Origin: Euryarchaeota archaeon UBA33 | Lineage (GTDB): Archaea; Thermoplasmatota; E2; DHVEG-1 | Assembly (NCBI GenBank): GCA_002506745.1 | Contig: DAYE01000039.1 | Location: 13,424-21,325 of the forward strand | Reading direction: 5' to 3' | Length of the DNA stretch: 7,902 nucleotides | Shown: positions 1-5,775 of the stretch, piece after piece | How positions within the stretch are numbered: the stretch's first letter is position 1 | How the letters are laid out: every line of letters starts with the position of its first letter | Program-made: the position numbers and the translations under genes | Notes under the pieces: model-generated | Seen by the model: only the letters and a program-made list of their open reading frames with translations | Databases searched by the model: none | Told to the model about the DNA's origin: nothing

Positions 1-234
1 AAGGTCGGAGCGTTGAATACCCCAAGCGGGGAACTTGAGAAAGAACGGTCCATGTGCGCGGAGATAGGGGAACGGACCGTCGTGGAAAACACAAAAGAGG
101 TCTACCCTGGTCTTTTTATCGCTGGCATGGGTGCGAACGCTGTGTATGGTGCTCCACGGATGGGCCCGATTTTTGGTGGCATGCTTCTCTCCGGGGAGAA
201 AGTAGCGAAATTGATCCTCAAGAAACTGAAATGA
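1..234 (+). CDS. thi4: Thiamine thiazole synthase, Thi4 family (3' end only)
   Basis: This is the last 77 codons of an open frame that enters from the left edge; the start and the FAD/NAD-binding N-terminus lie outside the window. The visible part carries the typical Thi4 C-terminal signature: a YPGLFIAGMGANAVYGAPRM segment followed by GPIFGGMLLSG and a Lys-rich end. Thi4 enzymes make the thiazole half of thiamine from NAD, glycine and sulfur. Archaeal members generally use free sulfide and are catalytic rather than suicidal, but the residue that decides this (Cys or His) is not in the window. Some archaeal homologues are annotated as ribose 1,5-bisphosphate isomerase, a naming confusion within the same family. 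The TTG at 13 is in frame but is an internal codon, not the start. A hairpin with a T-run follows the stop. Confidence 0.88.
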   Translation, partial: KVGALNTPSGELEKERSMCAEIGERTVVENTKEVYPGLFIAGMGANAVYGAPRMGPIFGGMLLSGEKVAKLILKKLK

Positions 235-243
235 CGTTCCTCA

Positions 244-273
244 TCAGAAGGATCTGAAGTGTTTTTTTCTTTT
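244..273 (+). terminator. Hairpin plus T-run after thi4
   Basis: A 5-bp stem (TCAGA at 244-248 pairing with TCTGA at 253-257, 4-nt loop) is followed four bases later by seven T at 262-268, then C and four more T. The stem is short, but archaeal termination depends mainly on the oligo-T stretch. It sits 10 bases after the thi4 stop and before the AT-rich promoter region of the next gene, so it probably separates the two transcripts. Confidence 0.5.
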
Positions 274-312
274 CGAAACCAAGCAGGAAAGTGGTGGCCA
301 AAATGTGTCATC

Positions 313-365
313 GTTGTATTATAATAATTTTATTGCAAAAGAATTAAAAAGATACATGTATATAT
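313..365 (+). promoter_or_regulatory. AT-rich promoter region of the pilin-like gene
   Basis: This very AT-rich stretch precedes the gene at 398. Candidate TATA elements are the TATTATAATAATTTTA run at 317-332 and TTAAAAAG near 344. Either would put transcription start between roughly 350 and 375, upstream of the ribosome binding site at 383-389. The TATATAT at about 358-365 is too close to the start codon to leave room for that site. The exact element is not resolved. Confidence 0.4.
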
Positions 366-397
366 CTGCTATCGTAAAAGTCGGGAGGTAAAAAGAA

Positions 398-868
398 ATG
401 TATGGAAAGAATTTTAGGAAGAACGAAAGTGGGGATGTGTTAGGCATCCCGATGTACCTGATCGTAATCATGATTGTTGCAGTCGCAGTGATTGCAGCGG
501 TCGTCTTTATGATCCCGAAGGCAACCAGAGCAATGAATATACAGGTGACCTCGAACGCGCTTATTGCAGAAAGCCCAGGGTCTGATGGAGGCGGGAAGTT
601 CACATTTTCGAAGACCTACACGATCTGGGTGAAAGTCACCACCAGTGATGAACGCGCAGACCCGATTAGCGAAGCAACCGTAACATTGGTCGGGGCGGGG
701 GATGCTGGTCAAGGGAAGACCCTTGATAATGGTTCTGCAAAGATCACCGGCATCAAACCGATTCTGGATGCGAACATCAACGAAGCGTATATGGTTCTGA
801 CCGTGAAAGCCACAGGGTATGCGGATTTTAGTGATACGAAAGCGGTCAGCGTCATACGGCTCAGTTAG
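398..868 (+). CDS. Pilin-like membrane-anchored protein with Ig-like domain
   Basis: A 156-residue protein. The N-terminus is short and polar/basic (residues 1-14, with a NESGDVLGIP segment), then a single very hydrophobic helix covers about residues 17-39. The rest is extracellular-looking; residues about 70-156 are beta-rich with a pattern (PISEATVTLVG, then Gly-rich turn, then NGSAKITGI) like carboxypeptidase-regulatory or bacterial Ig-like domains. This layout matches archaeal type IV pilin-like proteins and the archaellum stator proteins ArlF/ArlG. A clean class III signal peptide cleavage motif is not obvious, so processing by a prepilin peptidase is unproven. The ATG at 398 is chosen because GGGAGGT at 383-389 lies 8 bases upstream. 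The next gene starts 85 bases downstream on the same strand and also encodes a membrane protein. No pilus ATPase or platform gene is in the window. The function is unknown; membrane anchoring is well supported. Confidence 0.75.
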   Translation: MYGKNFRKNESGDVLGIPMYLIVIMIVAVAVIAAVVFMIPKATRAMNIQVTSNALIAESPGSDGGGKFTFSKTYTIWVKVTTSDERADPISEATVTLVGAGDAGQGKTLDNGSAKITGIKPILDANINEAYMVLTVKATGYADFSDTKAVSVIRLS

Positions 869-872
869 AGGG

Positions 873-893
873 CTGCATCGCTGTGTGATGCGG
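873..893 (+). other. Stem-loop between two plus-strand envelope genes
   Basis: A 7-bp inverted repeat (873-879 with 887-893, one G:T wobble, 7-nt loop) begins five bases after the stop codon of the pilin-like gene. No T-run follows, so it is not a typical archaeal terminator. It could stabilise or process the upstream message, or be chance. Confidence 0.3.
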
Positions 894-940
894 TGAATCA
901 ATCGTTTCGTTAAAAGATAGATATCACTCTATGAGGTAGT

Positions 941-946
941 GGGGGA
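941..946 (+). promoter_or_regulatory. G-rich ribosome binding site that decides the start at 954
   Basis: GGGGGA lies 7 bases before the ATG at 954. The alternative in-frame GTG at 939 has GAGGT at 933-937 only one base before it, too close to function normally. The spacing therefore favours ATG 954. Confidence 0.45.
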
Positions 947-953
947 AAAGACT

Positions 954-1706
954 ATGTTAGTGAGGAAAAGAAAAGAGAAATCATCGAAGAAAAGAGGAAT
1001 GAAAGAAGGACCTGACTCGGAGGAGAATCTGCAGTCAGTACGCAGCTGGATACGCAAGATTGAGCAAACAACGTCCAGTGTGAGCTCGCGGTTATCTGCT
1101 GTTGAAAAACGTTTGTCTGGGAGGACGTCCGAGTCAGACGGACTAAAGACCATCGGGATCGAAGGACCTATCGAGACGTTGTTTTTCCATGTGAAAAAGA
1201 AGAGCACACCTGAGGTAGCACGCGTCCTTGATAGTGAGCTGACGTTTCTGCATAATGAGCTTTCCAAACAACAGCAGGAGACCAGTTATCTCAAAGAACA
1301 ACTCGTTGAAATCGAGAAAACAAACACGACCATGACAATAGATTTTGAAGCGATGCAGACTACGATGGAAGAGTTAAACACCACCGTTAAGCTGCAGATG
1401 AACCAAAAAGAACGACGCGAGCCTTTTATGATGCATCTCGGGTCTTTAGAAGTCCCTGTTGAGTTCAGTGGCATCATCGGAGGCCTTCTTGCGTTTCTCA
1501 TCGCAATCCTGGTGCTGATCGGTCAGAAAGAAATCCTGCTCTCACCTTTGTTCCTGGTTCCCGTAGGTCTTCTTCTCATAGGATTTGCGCTGGTTAAGAT
1601 GATCCGGAATCGGTCACACAGATTACGCCATCCCTTCATCCCCCTGCGCATGGACGCTCCATCTGCACAGCTGGACCTAGCCTCTTTAGAAAGAAAAGAA
1701 GGATAA
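954..1706 (+). CDS. Coiled-coil protein with two C-terminal membrane helices, unknown function
   Basis: A 250-residue protein from ATG 954 (255 if GTG 939 is used). Residues 1-20 are strongly basic (many Lys and Arg). A short heptad-like region follows (about 25-55), then a long predicted coiled coil (about 91-150, rich in Glu, Gln, Leu and Thr). Two hydrophobic helices come next (about 172-190 and 196-216), and a basic tail of about 34 residues with a Pro-containing segment ends the protein. Two helices so close together suggest a hairpin with both ends in the cytoplasm, the coiled coil and basic tail facing the DNA and ribosome side. I do not recognise the family. It follows the pilin-like gene on the same strand and may be co-transcribed, which suggests but does not show a shared envelope role. 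It converges on radA: the two stop codons are 15 bases apart. Confidence 0.7.
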   Translation: MLVRKRKEKSSKKRGMKEGPDSEENLQSVRSWIRKIEQTTSSVSSRLSAVEKRLSGRTSESDGLKTIGIEGPIETLFFHVKKKSTPEVARVLDSELTFLHNELSKQQQETSYLKEQLVEIEKTNTTMTIDFEAMQTTMEELNTTVKLQMNQKERREPFMMHLGSLEVPVEFSGIIGGLLAFLIAILVLIGQKEILLSPLFLVPVGLLLIGFALVKMIRNRSHRLRHPFIPLRMDAPSAQLDLASLERKEG

Positions 1707-1711
1707 AACCC

Positions 1712-1723
1712 TTTTTTTTTTTT
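1712..1723 (+). terminator. Oligo-T terminator of the envelope gene pair
   Basis: Twelve consecutive T begin six bases after the stop of the coiled-coil gene. Oligo-T tracts of this kind act as intrinsic terminators for archaeal RNA polymerase. The tract overlaps the radA stop codon (1722-1724 on the other strand), so the two convergent genes share almost no spacer. Any hairpin before it is weak (AAGG with CCTT). Confidence 0.6.
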
Positions 1724-2681
1724 AATCTCTGATTCCTATTTCACTGACAGAAAACACTGCTTCACCCTCAGGTAGATGCGGGGAATCAATCAATCGTGCG
1801 ATCCGTTTCCCCCCCTTGCTTTTCCGCAGATATAACCGAAACGTCGCAGTATGCCCTACAATATGACCTCCAATCGGCCTGGTCGGATCACCAAAGAACG
1901 CATCTGGTTTCGCGGCGACTTGATTGGTCACTACAACAACCCCGTTATACAGATCGCTCCACCGTAGGAGATCATGCATATGTTTGTTTAGCTTCTGCTG
2001 TCGATCCGCAAGCGCGCCTCTTCCAACAAACTCCGCACGGAACTGGCTAGTGAGTGAATCAACAATTAACAAACGGGCTGGAAACTCCTTGGAGAGTTCT
2101 ATGACCTTATCAACAAGGAGCATCTGATGGCTCGAGTTGTACGCCCTGGCGACATGGATTTTATTTAACACCTCGTCAGAGTCAAGATCATAAGCCTCCG
2201 CCATCTGGATGATACGATCCGGTCGAAACGTGTTTTCTGTGTCAATGTAGAAAACATGACCATCCAATCCTCCTTTCTCCAGTGGAAGTTGAACGTTGAC
2301 GCACATCTGATGTGCTATCTGGGTTTTCCCTGATCCAAACTCACCAAACATTTCAGTGATTGCTTGACTGTCAAATCCTTTTCCACCCATCAGTTCATCA
2401 AATGCTTTCGACCCTGTGGTGATTGACCCTATTTTTGCTCGACGTTCGAGAAGTGCGGTTCCCGTCTCGAAACTGCCGACGTCTGCTTGTTTTCGTGCTG
2501 CTTGGATGATTTTTGCAGCGGTTGGTTCACCGATTTCTGCGACTTCTGCTAATTCTTTTGGTGATGAAACAGCGATACTCATCATATCTGCGTATCCTGC
2601 TTCAATCAATTTATCCGCTATCGCGGGACCAACGCCAGGTAAATCGTTGAGTGGTGACTCATTTTGTTTATCTTTTCCCAT
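1722..2681 (-). CDS. radA: DNA repair and recombination protein RadA
   Basis: RadA is the archaeal RecA/Rad51 recombinase: it forms filaments on single-stranded DNA and drives ATP-dependent strand exchange. The 319-residue product has the usual length and layout. A helix-hairpin-helix domain (about residues 10-60, with [15 protein letters not shown]) is followed by the ATPase core: Walker A GEFGSGKT (113-120, Lys119), Walker B LLIVD (204-208), and the DNA-binding loop 2 region with [12 protein letters not shown] and a [14 protein letters not shown] stretch. The polymerisation linker (near residue 69, GSFETG) carries a Phe as expected. The start at 2681 (ATG) is preferred over the in-frame ATG at 2717. 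GGGAG sits 5 bases upstream of 2681, while the ATG at 2717 lies inside the TATA box. The gene is monocistronic, divergent from the propeller gene and convergent with the coiled-coil gene. Confidence 0.97.
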   Translation of the reverse strand: MGKDKQNESPLNDLPGVGPAIADKLIEAGYADMMSIAVSSPKELAEVAEIGEPTAAKIIQAARKQADVGSFETGTALLERRAKIGSITTGSKAFDELMGGKGFDSQAITEMFGEFGSGKTQIAHQMCVNVQLPLEKGGLDGHVFYIDTENTFRPDRIIQMAEAYDLDSDEVLNKIHVARAYNSSHQMLLVDKVIELSKEFPARLLIVDSLTSQFRAEFVGRGALADRQQKLNKHMHDLLRWSDLYNGVVVVTNQVAAKPDAFFGDPTRPIGGHIVGHTATFRLYLRKSKGGKRIARLIDSPHLPEGEAVFSVSEIGIRD

Positions 2682-2686
2682 AAGAG

Positions 2687-2691
2687 CTCCC
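2687..2691 (-). promoter_or_regulatory. radA ribosome binding site
   Basis: Read on the minus strand, AAGGGAG is followed by five bases and then the ATG at 2681. This site decides between the two possible radA starts. Confidence 0.65.
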
Positions 2692-2716
2692 TTGTGTAAA
2701 GAGAAAAGGAAAGACA

Positions 2717-2724
2717 TTTATAAA
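2717..2724 (-). promoter_or_regulatory. radA TATA box
   Basis: The palindrome TTTATAAA matches the archaeal TATA consensus well. Transcription would begin about 25 bases downstream, near 2695, leaving a short leader that still contains the ribosome binding site. The upstream in-frame ATG (2717) falls inside this element and so is unlikely to be translated. Confidence 0.6.
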
Positions 2725-2787
2725 CATGTGGTCAAGAAGACCGAAAGTATCCTCTAGGTAAGAGAAACTCGCCTGAGTATTTTTTAC

Positions 2788-2803
2788 GAAACATTTAAAT
2801 AAA
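2788..2803 (+). promoter_or_regulatory. TATA/BRE-like promoter of the propeller gene
   Basis: CGAAACA followed by TTTAAATAAA (2794-2803) resembles a BRE plus TATA box. Transcription start is expected near 2820-2825, giving a leader of about 15-20 bases that includes GGGGA at 2826-2830. The element is divergent from the radA promoter, within a shared spacer of about 157 bases. Confidence 0.5.
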
Positions 2804-2838
2804 AAGACGCTTATTATGATGGATATGGGGAATAACAT

Positions 2839-4329
2839 ATGAAAATTTTAAACAGAACAAAGATGTTAATAAAAGCTAGTGTCGTAATCGCTATTGCATT
2901 GGCATTTGTTTTGCCGGCAACAGCATTGACGTCTGAAACGCAATTCGTCTCGTTTAACGAACCGAAAAACGTATTAGGTCGAGGGGAATGGACCGAGCAA
3001 GCATCAGGTTTTGCATCAGCATCACGTGGTATACGATATCTTGATGCAGTCGATAATCTAACTGCCTGGGCTGTCGCCTTCGATGGAACTGGTGGAGGAG
3101 CACCTACCACTGATTTTACAATGACAACCAATGGAGGGGACCTCTGGTTAGCTGGTGTGGTTCTACCTGCGGGAGACTACGGCCTTGGTAATATATGTGG
3201 GTTAAGTGGAACAGTTGCATATGCATCAGTTTTTAATCAGGCTGGAGTACAGGATTCTGCTTGTGGTGCCTATAAAACAATCAACGGCGGTTCAACCTGG
3301 ACCCAACTTGGACATTACCCGATTTCATTTTGTAACAACGTCATCTTTTGGAATGAAAACGAAGGAGTGGTTCTTGGAGATACGGCAGATGGGTATTTCG
3401 AAGATTACTATACCAGCAATGGTGGAACCACTTGGACTAGAGTCCCACTAGCAAACTACAGTGGTGTTACAGCCCAAAGCGGAGAAGGCGGATGGACTGG
3501 TGTCGTCGATGTCGTTGGCGATACTGTACTATTCGGAACAAACATGGGAAACGTCTTCATCTCCCATGACAAAGGTCACACCTGGTTTGGCAGTTATTCT
3601 GGTGCAAGCACTGGTGGTTTAAACGCTGGTGTAAATGAGATTGCCTTTAAGGACGGGACACATGGATTAGCTGCCCATGATAACGGTGCTACTTATGATC
3701 TGTTTGAAACCTCGGATGGTGGCGTAATATGGGCTCCAGTCTCGTACTCTGGAACCTGTTTCTCAACAGGTCTTTCCTACCTCCCTGGAACTGCAAATAA
3801 ATATGTGAGCACAGGAGGTGCAACTTCATATTCGGGGGCATCCTACAGTGTTGATGGTGGACATAGCTGGACAAGTTATGATTCTATGGCTGATGTTCAG
3901 ATGCTTTCCTCAGACTTTGTCGCGGGAGAAATCGGTTGGGCTGGTGGATTTAACACCGATGATGTCACAGGTGGTATGTTCAAACATTTACCTTCTGAGA
4001 ACCCCAAACCAGCATTCTCGATTAGTATTGTCGGTGGAAAAGGTTTCACTGTAACAATTGATAACATCGGGGATGCGGAGGCAACAGGAGTTACCTGTAA
4101 TATAACCATTACGGGTGGTTTGTTCATAAAACCAAAGGCATTCTCTGGATTAAAACCAACTCTTGGCATCGGCCAGAACTTCACTGTTGTTGGTGCACCA
4201 AAAGGAATCGGTCTTGGTAAACTAAAACCGATGCCTACAATCACGATAAACGTGAACTGTAATGAAGGGATAAGTGCAGCGAAAACAGTCAACGCAAAGA
4301 TTTTCTTCTCAAAGGTAACCCTACAGTAA
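2839..4329 (+). CDS. Secreted Asp-box beta-propeller protein with C-terminal Ig/CARDB-like domain
   Basis: A 496-residue protein. It begins with a Sec signal peptide: basic residues 1-12, a hydrophobic core at about 13-26, and a likely cleavage after ATA at residue 29. It then has six Asp-box motifs (S/T-x-D/N-x-G-x-x-W) at about 96-103, 147-154, 192-199, 242-249, 291-298 and 337-344. Their spacing is regular (45-51 residues), as in sialidase, Vps10 and YCF48/HCF136 beta-propellers. Including a first blade near 49-80 and a last near 360-384, the domain could have six to seven blades. Residues about 390-496 form a beta-rich domain resembling CARDB/Ig-like modules (FTVTIDNIGDAEATGV). No C-terminal membrane anchor or sorting motif is visible, so it is probably released or bound to the surface by its domains. 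Sialidase catalytic residues were not identified, so an adhesive or assembly role is more likely than an enzymatic one. ATG 2839 is preceded by GGGGA 8 bases upstream. A hairpin and T-run follow. Confidence 0.85.
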   Translation: MKILNRTKMLIKASVVIAIALAFVLPATALTSETQFVSFNEPKNVLGRGEWTEQASGFASASRGIRYLDAVDNLTAWAVAFDGTGGGAPTTDFTMTTNGGDLWLAGVVLPAGDYGLGNICGLSGTVAYASVFNQAGVQDSACGAYKTINGGSTWTQLGHYPISFCNNVIFWNENEGVVLGDTADGYFEDYYTSNGGTTWTRVPLANYSGVTAQSGEGGWTGVVDVVGDTVLFGTNMGNVFISHDKGHTWFGSYSGASTGGLNAGVNEIAFKDGTHGLAAHDNGATYDLFETSDGGVIWAPVSYSGTCFSTGLSYLPGTANKYVSTGGATSYSGASYSVDGGHSWTSYDSMADVQMLSSDFVAGEIGWAGGFNTDDVTGGMFKHLPSENPKPAFSISIVGGKGFTVTIDNIGDAEATGVTCNITITGGLFIKPKAFSGLKPTLGIGQNFTVVGAPKGIGLGKLKPMPTITINVNCNEGISAAKTVNAKIFFSKVTLQ

Positions 4330-4333
4330 GACT

Positions 4334-4362
4334 AGAAGAAAACCTCTTCTCTTTTTTTTTTT
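4334..4362 (+). terminator. Hairpin plus T11 terminator of the propeller gene
   Basis: AGAAGA (4334-4339) and TCTTCT (4345-4350) form a perfect 6-bp stem with a 5-nt loop, followed by C and eleven T at 4352-4362. It starts four bases after the stop codon and lies in the spacer before the convergent ATPase operon. Confidence 0.65.
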
Positions 4363-4391
4363 ACCAACCGATGAGAACACGCTAACGTTTT

Positions 4392-5192
4392 CTACATGAT
4401 ACGTTCGATCATTTCCAGGACAAATCCACTATCATCGATCACGTACCGGGCGATCCCTATCTTTTTTGCGTAATTCCGCATTTTCTTTACCGAGAGGTAC
4501 CGCTCAAAAGACGAGCCTTTCTGGATCACATCAAGCTCAAGGACTGCATCAGCAAGACCTTCCATCTTCCGCTCAAAGAGATCGCCATGCACTCCTTTCG
4601 TCATCACAATGAGGAGAGCACCTTTATTCTTCAGGTTATTGACTTTAATAGCATAGATGGTTCTAAGGACTTCTTCCTGGTCGTATTGACTGAGGAAAAA
4701 ATCAAGGGAGTTGATGATAATAATTCTGTTAGCAGGAACGTTTTTTGTCCGATTGGATAAAATAGCTAAGAAATCTTCGCTGGCGGTGGCTGTCGATGGC
4801 ATCGCGGTTGATCCGATTTCTATTAGTTCCTTGAGCTTCAGTTTTGATCGTTGTTCATAGATGCTGACTCGTTTCTGTTCCCCTTGTATGACATTTGAAT
4901 AGTATAATTCTGAGATGTCAACAAAATCGATATCTGGTATTGGCCATTTGAACCGATTGATGGTATCAAGGATCTCTTGTTTTGTTTCTTCAGTGGTGAT
5001 GTAGGTGACGCTGCCGGCAGACGCAATCTGTTTGACAAGAATCTCGGTACTACTCCCTGGGCTTCCGACCAGAACGACGGTAAATCCACTAGGGATTCCT
5101 CCTTCAAGCAAACGATCTAACTTATCAATTCCAGTACGAATAAAACCTTCTTTTTTTTGAACCGTGGTATTGACAAATGATTCTCGTGGCAT
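4392..5192 (-). CDS. KaiC/RadA-like pseudo-ATPase with degenerate Walker A and B
   Basis: A 266-residue, single-domain protein of the KaiC/RAD55-like family. The N-terminal signature is intact (TGIDKLDRLLEGGIPSG, about 20-36), clearly related to the first gene of this operon. The P-loop position reads GSPGSSTEIL (43-52), where the Lys and Thr that bind nucleotide phosphate and magnesium are replaced by Thr and Glu. The Walker B position reads RIIIIN (156-161), with Asn in place of Asp. The paired acidic residues after strand 2 (E68, E69) remain. Normal ATP hydrolysis is therefore unlikely. I infer a structural or regulatory partner, perhaps in a mixed ring with the intact ATPase upstream. An insert-like segment at about 100-145 is rich in Lys and Ser/Thr. 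It is the last gene of the operon, its ATG four bases after the stop of the preceding gene. The ribosome binding site is weak, so translational coupling is likely. Confidence 0.85.
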   Translation of the reverse strand: MPRESFVNTTVQKKEGFIRTGIDKLDRLLEGGIPSGFTVVLVGSPGSSTEILVKQIASAGSVTYITTEETKQEILDTINRFKWPIPDIDFVDISELYYSNVIQGEQKRVSIYEQRSKLKLKELIEIGSTAMPSTATASEDFLAILSNRTKNVPANRIIIINSLDFFLSQYDQEEVLRTIYAIKVNNLKNKGALLIVMTKGVHGDLFERKMEGLADAVLELDVIQKGSSFERYLSVKKMRNYAKKIGIARYVIDDSGFVLEMIERIM

Positions 5193-5196
5193 TCTC

Positions 5197-5763
5197 TCAG
5201 ACGCCGTCTTCTTTTTTCAAAAAGGTAAATGCGCGGATCACTTTTTCGCGTTCGAGTTTATCTTTGGCTGATGCGTTTGTTTTGAAGATGAATTCAGGTT
5301 GATCTTTGTTTTTCAGTTCATTGATCACAAGTTCCCCGTGAGGGAACGCGCTCAGGAAGAGTCCACGCATAACTCCGATGTTGAAGAGTGATTCTGCAGT
5401 ACGTTCTTGAGATGTTTGTGCGAGTGGATTTCTGTTCATGAACGTTGTCGCAACATCATGTGAAATTTTTGTAAACGTAAATTCGGTCCCAAGTGGTCCA
5501 CAGACGTCCTTTTCTATTTCCTGGACCCACTCTTTGATGGTCCATTCCGGTGATTTCTCTTTTATCTGTTGTACGAACAGGCCTCTCCCGAACGCTTCAC
5601 CCGTTCGCATGACAGAATCGAGGTTTCCATGTGCTGTTTGGAGTTTTTCTACTGCAGCATGAAACGCGCTCTCTTGCCAGTTTGAAAGCTGTTCCTTTTG
5701 AGTCGGGAGATCTTCCCAGGAACGGTGCCTGTGGTCCTTTTTTATCATATCAGATTGGCTCAT
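5197..5763 (-). CDS. Small uncharacterised protein, possibly V4R-fold
   Basis: A 188-residue soluble protein without signal peptide or membrane helix. Residues 1-35 are polar and probably flexible. From about residue 50 the pattern resembles V4R (4-vinyl reductase-like) domains: a Gly-rich helix start (GEAFGRGLF, 55-63), a helix with IKEWVQEIEKDVCGPLG (76-92), an NRNPLA segment (110-115), a late conserved-looking SLFNIGVMRGLFLSAFPHGEL stretch (125-145), and a final PEFIFKTNAS strand (156-165). V4R domains bind small hydrophobic ligands or act as dimerising sensor modules. This assignment is by eye and tentative, because the Cys and His pattern of many V4R proteins is sparse here (one Cys, C88). 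It sits between two degenerate KaiC-like genes in a tight operon, 12 bases after the upstream stop, which suggests a partner or sensor role. The ATG at 5763 has only a weak GAGAG upstream. Confidence 0.7.
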   Translation of the reverse strand: MSQSDMIKKDHRHRSWEDLPTQKEQLSNWQESAFHAAVEKLQTAHGNLDSVMRTGEAFGRGLFVQQIKEKSPEWTIKEWVQEIEKDVCGPLGTEFTFTKISHDVATTFMNRNPLAQTSQERTAESLFNIGVMRGLFLSAFPHGELVINELKNKDQPEFIFKTNASAKDKLEREKVIRAFTFLKKEDGV

Positions 5764-5775
5764 GGTTGTTACTCT

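Noticed and set aside
440..901. 153-codon minus-strand open frame over the pilin-like gene
   Set aside because: Its product is rich in His, Cys and Arg with no recognisable pattern, and it lies fully antisense to a gene with a clear ribosome binding site and membrane helix.
1796..2757. Plus-strand open frames (1796-2050, 1924-2127, 2416-2757) over radA
   Set aside because: They are antisense to a confidently identified recombinase and show no family features.
3897..4292. 131-codon minus-strand open frame over the propeller gene C-terminal domain
   Set aside because: It is an antisense shadow of the Ig-like region. Its hydrophobic, Pro-rich product mirrors the codon use of the real gene.
2839..4329. 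DNA repeats in the propeller gene as a CRISPR or tandem repeat array
   Set aside because: The similarity is at the protein level (Asp boxes about 48 residues apart). The DNA units are diverged and coding.
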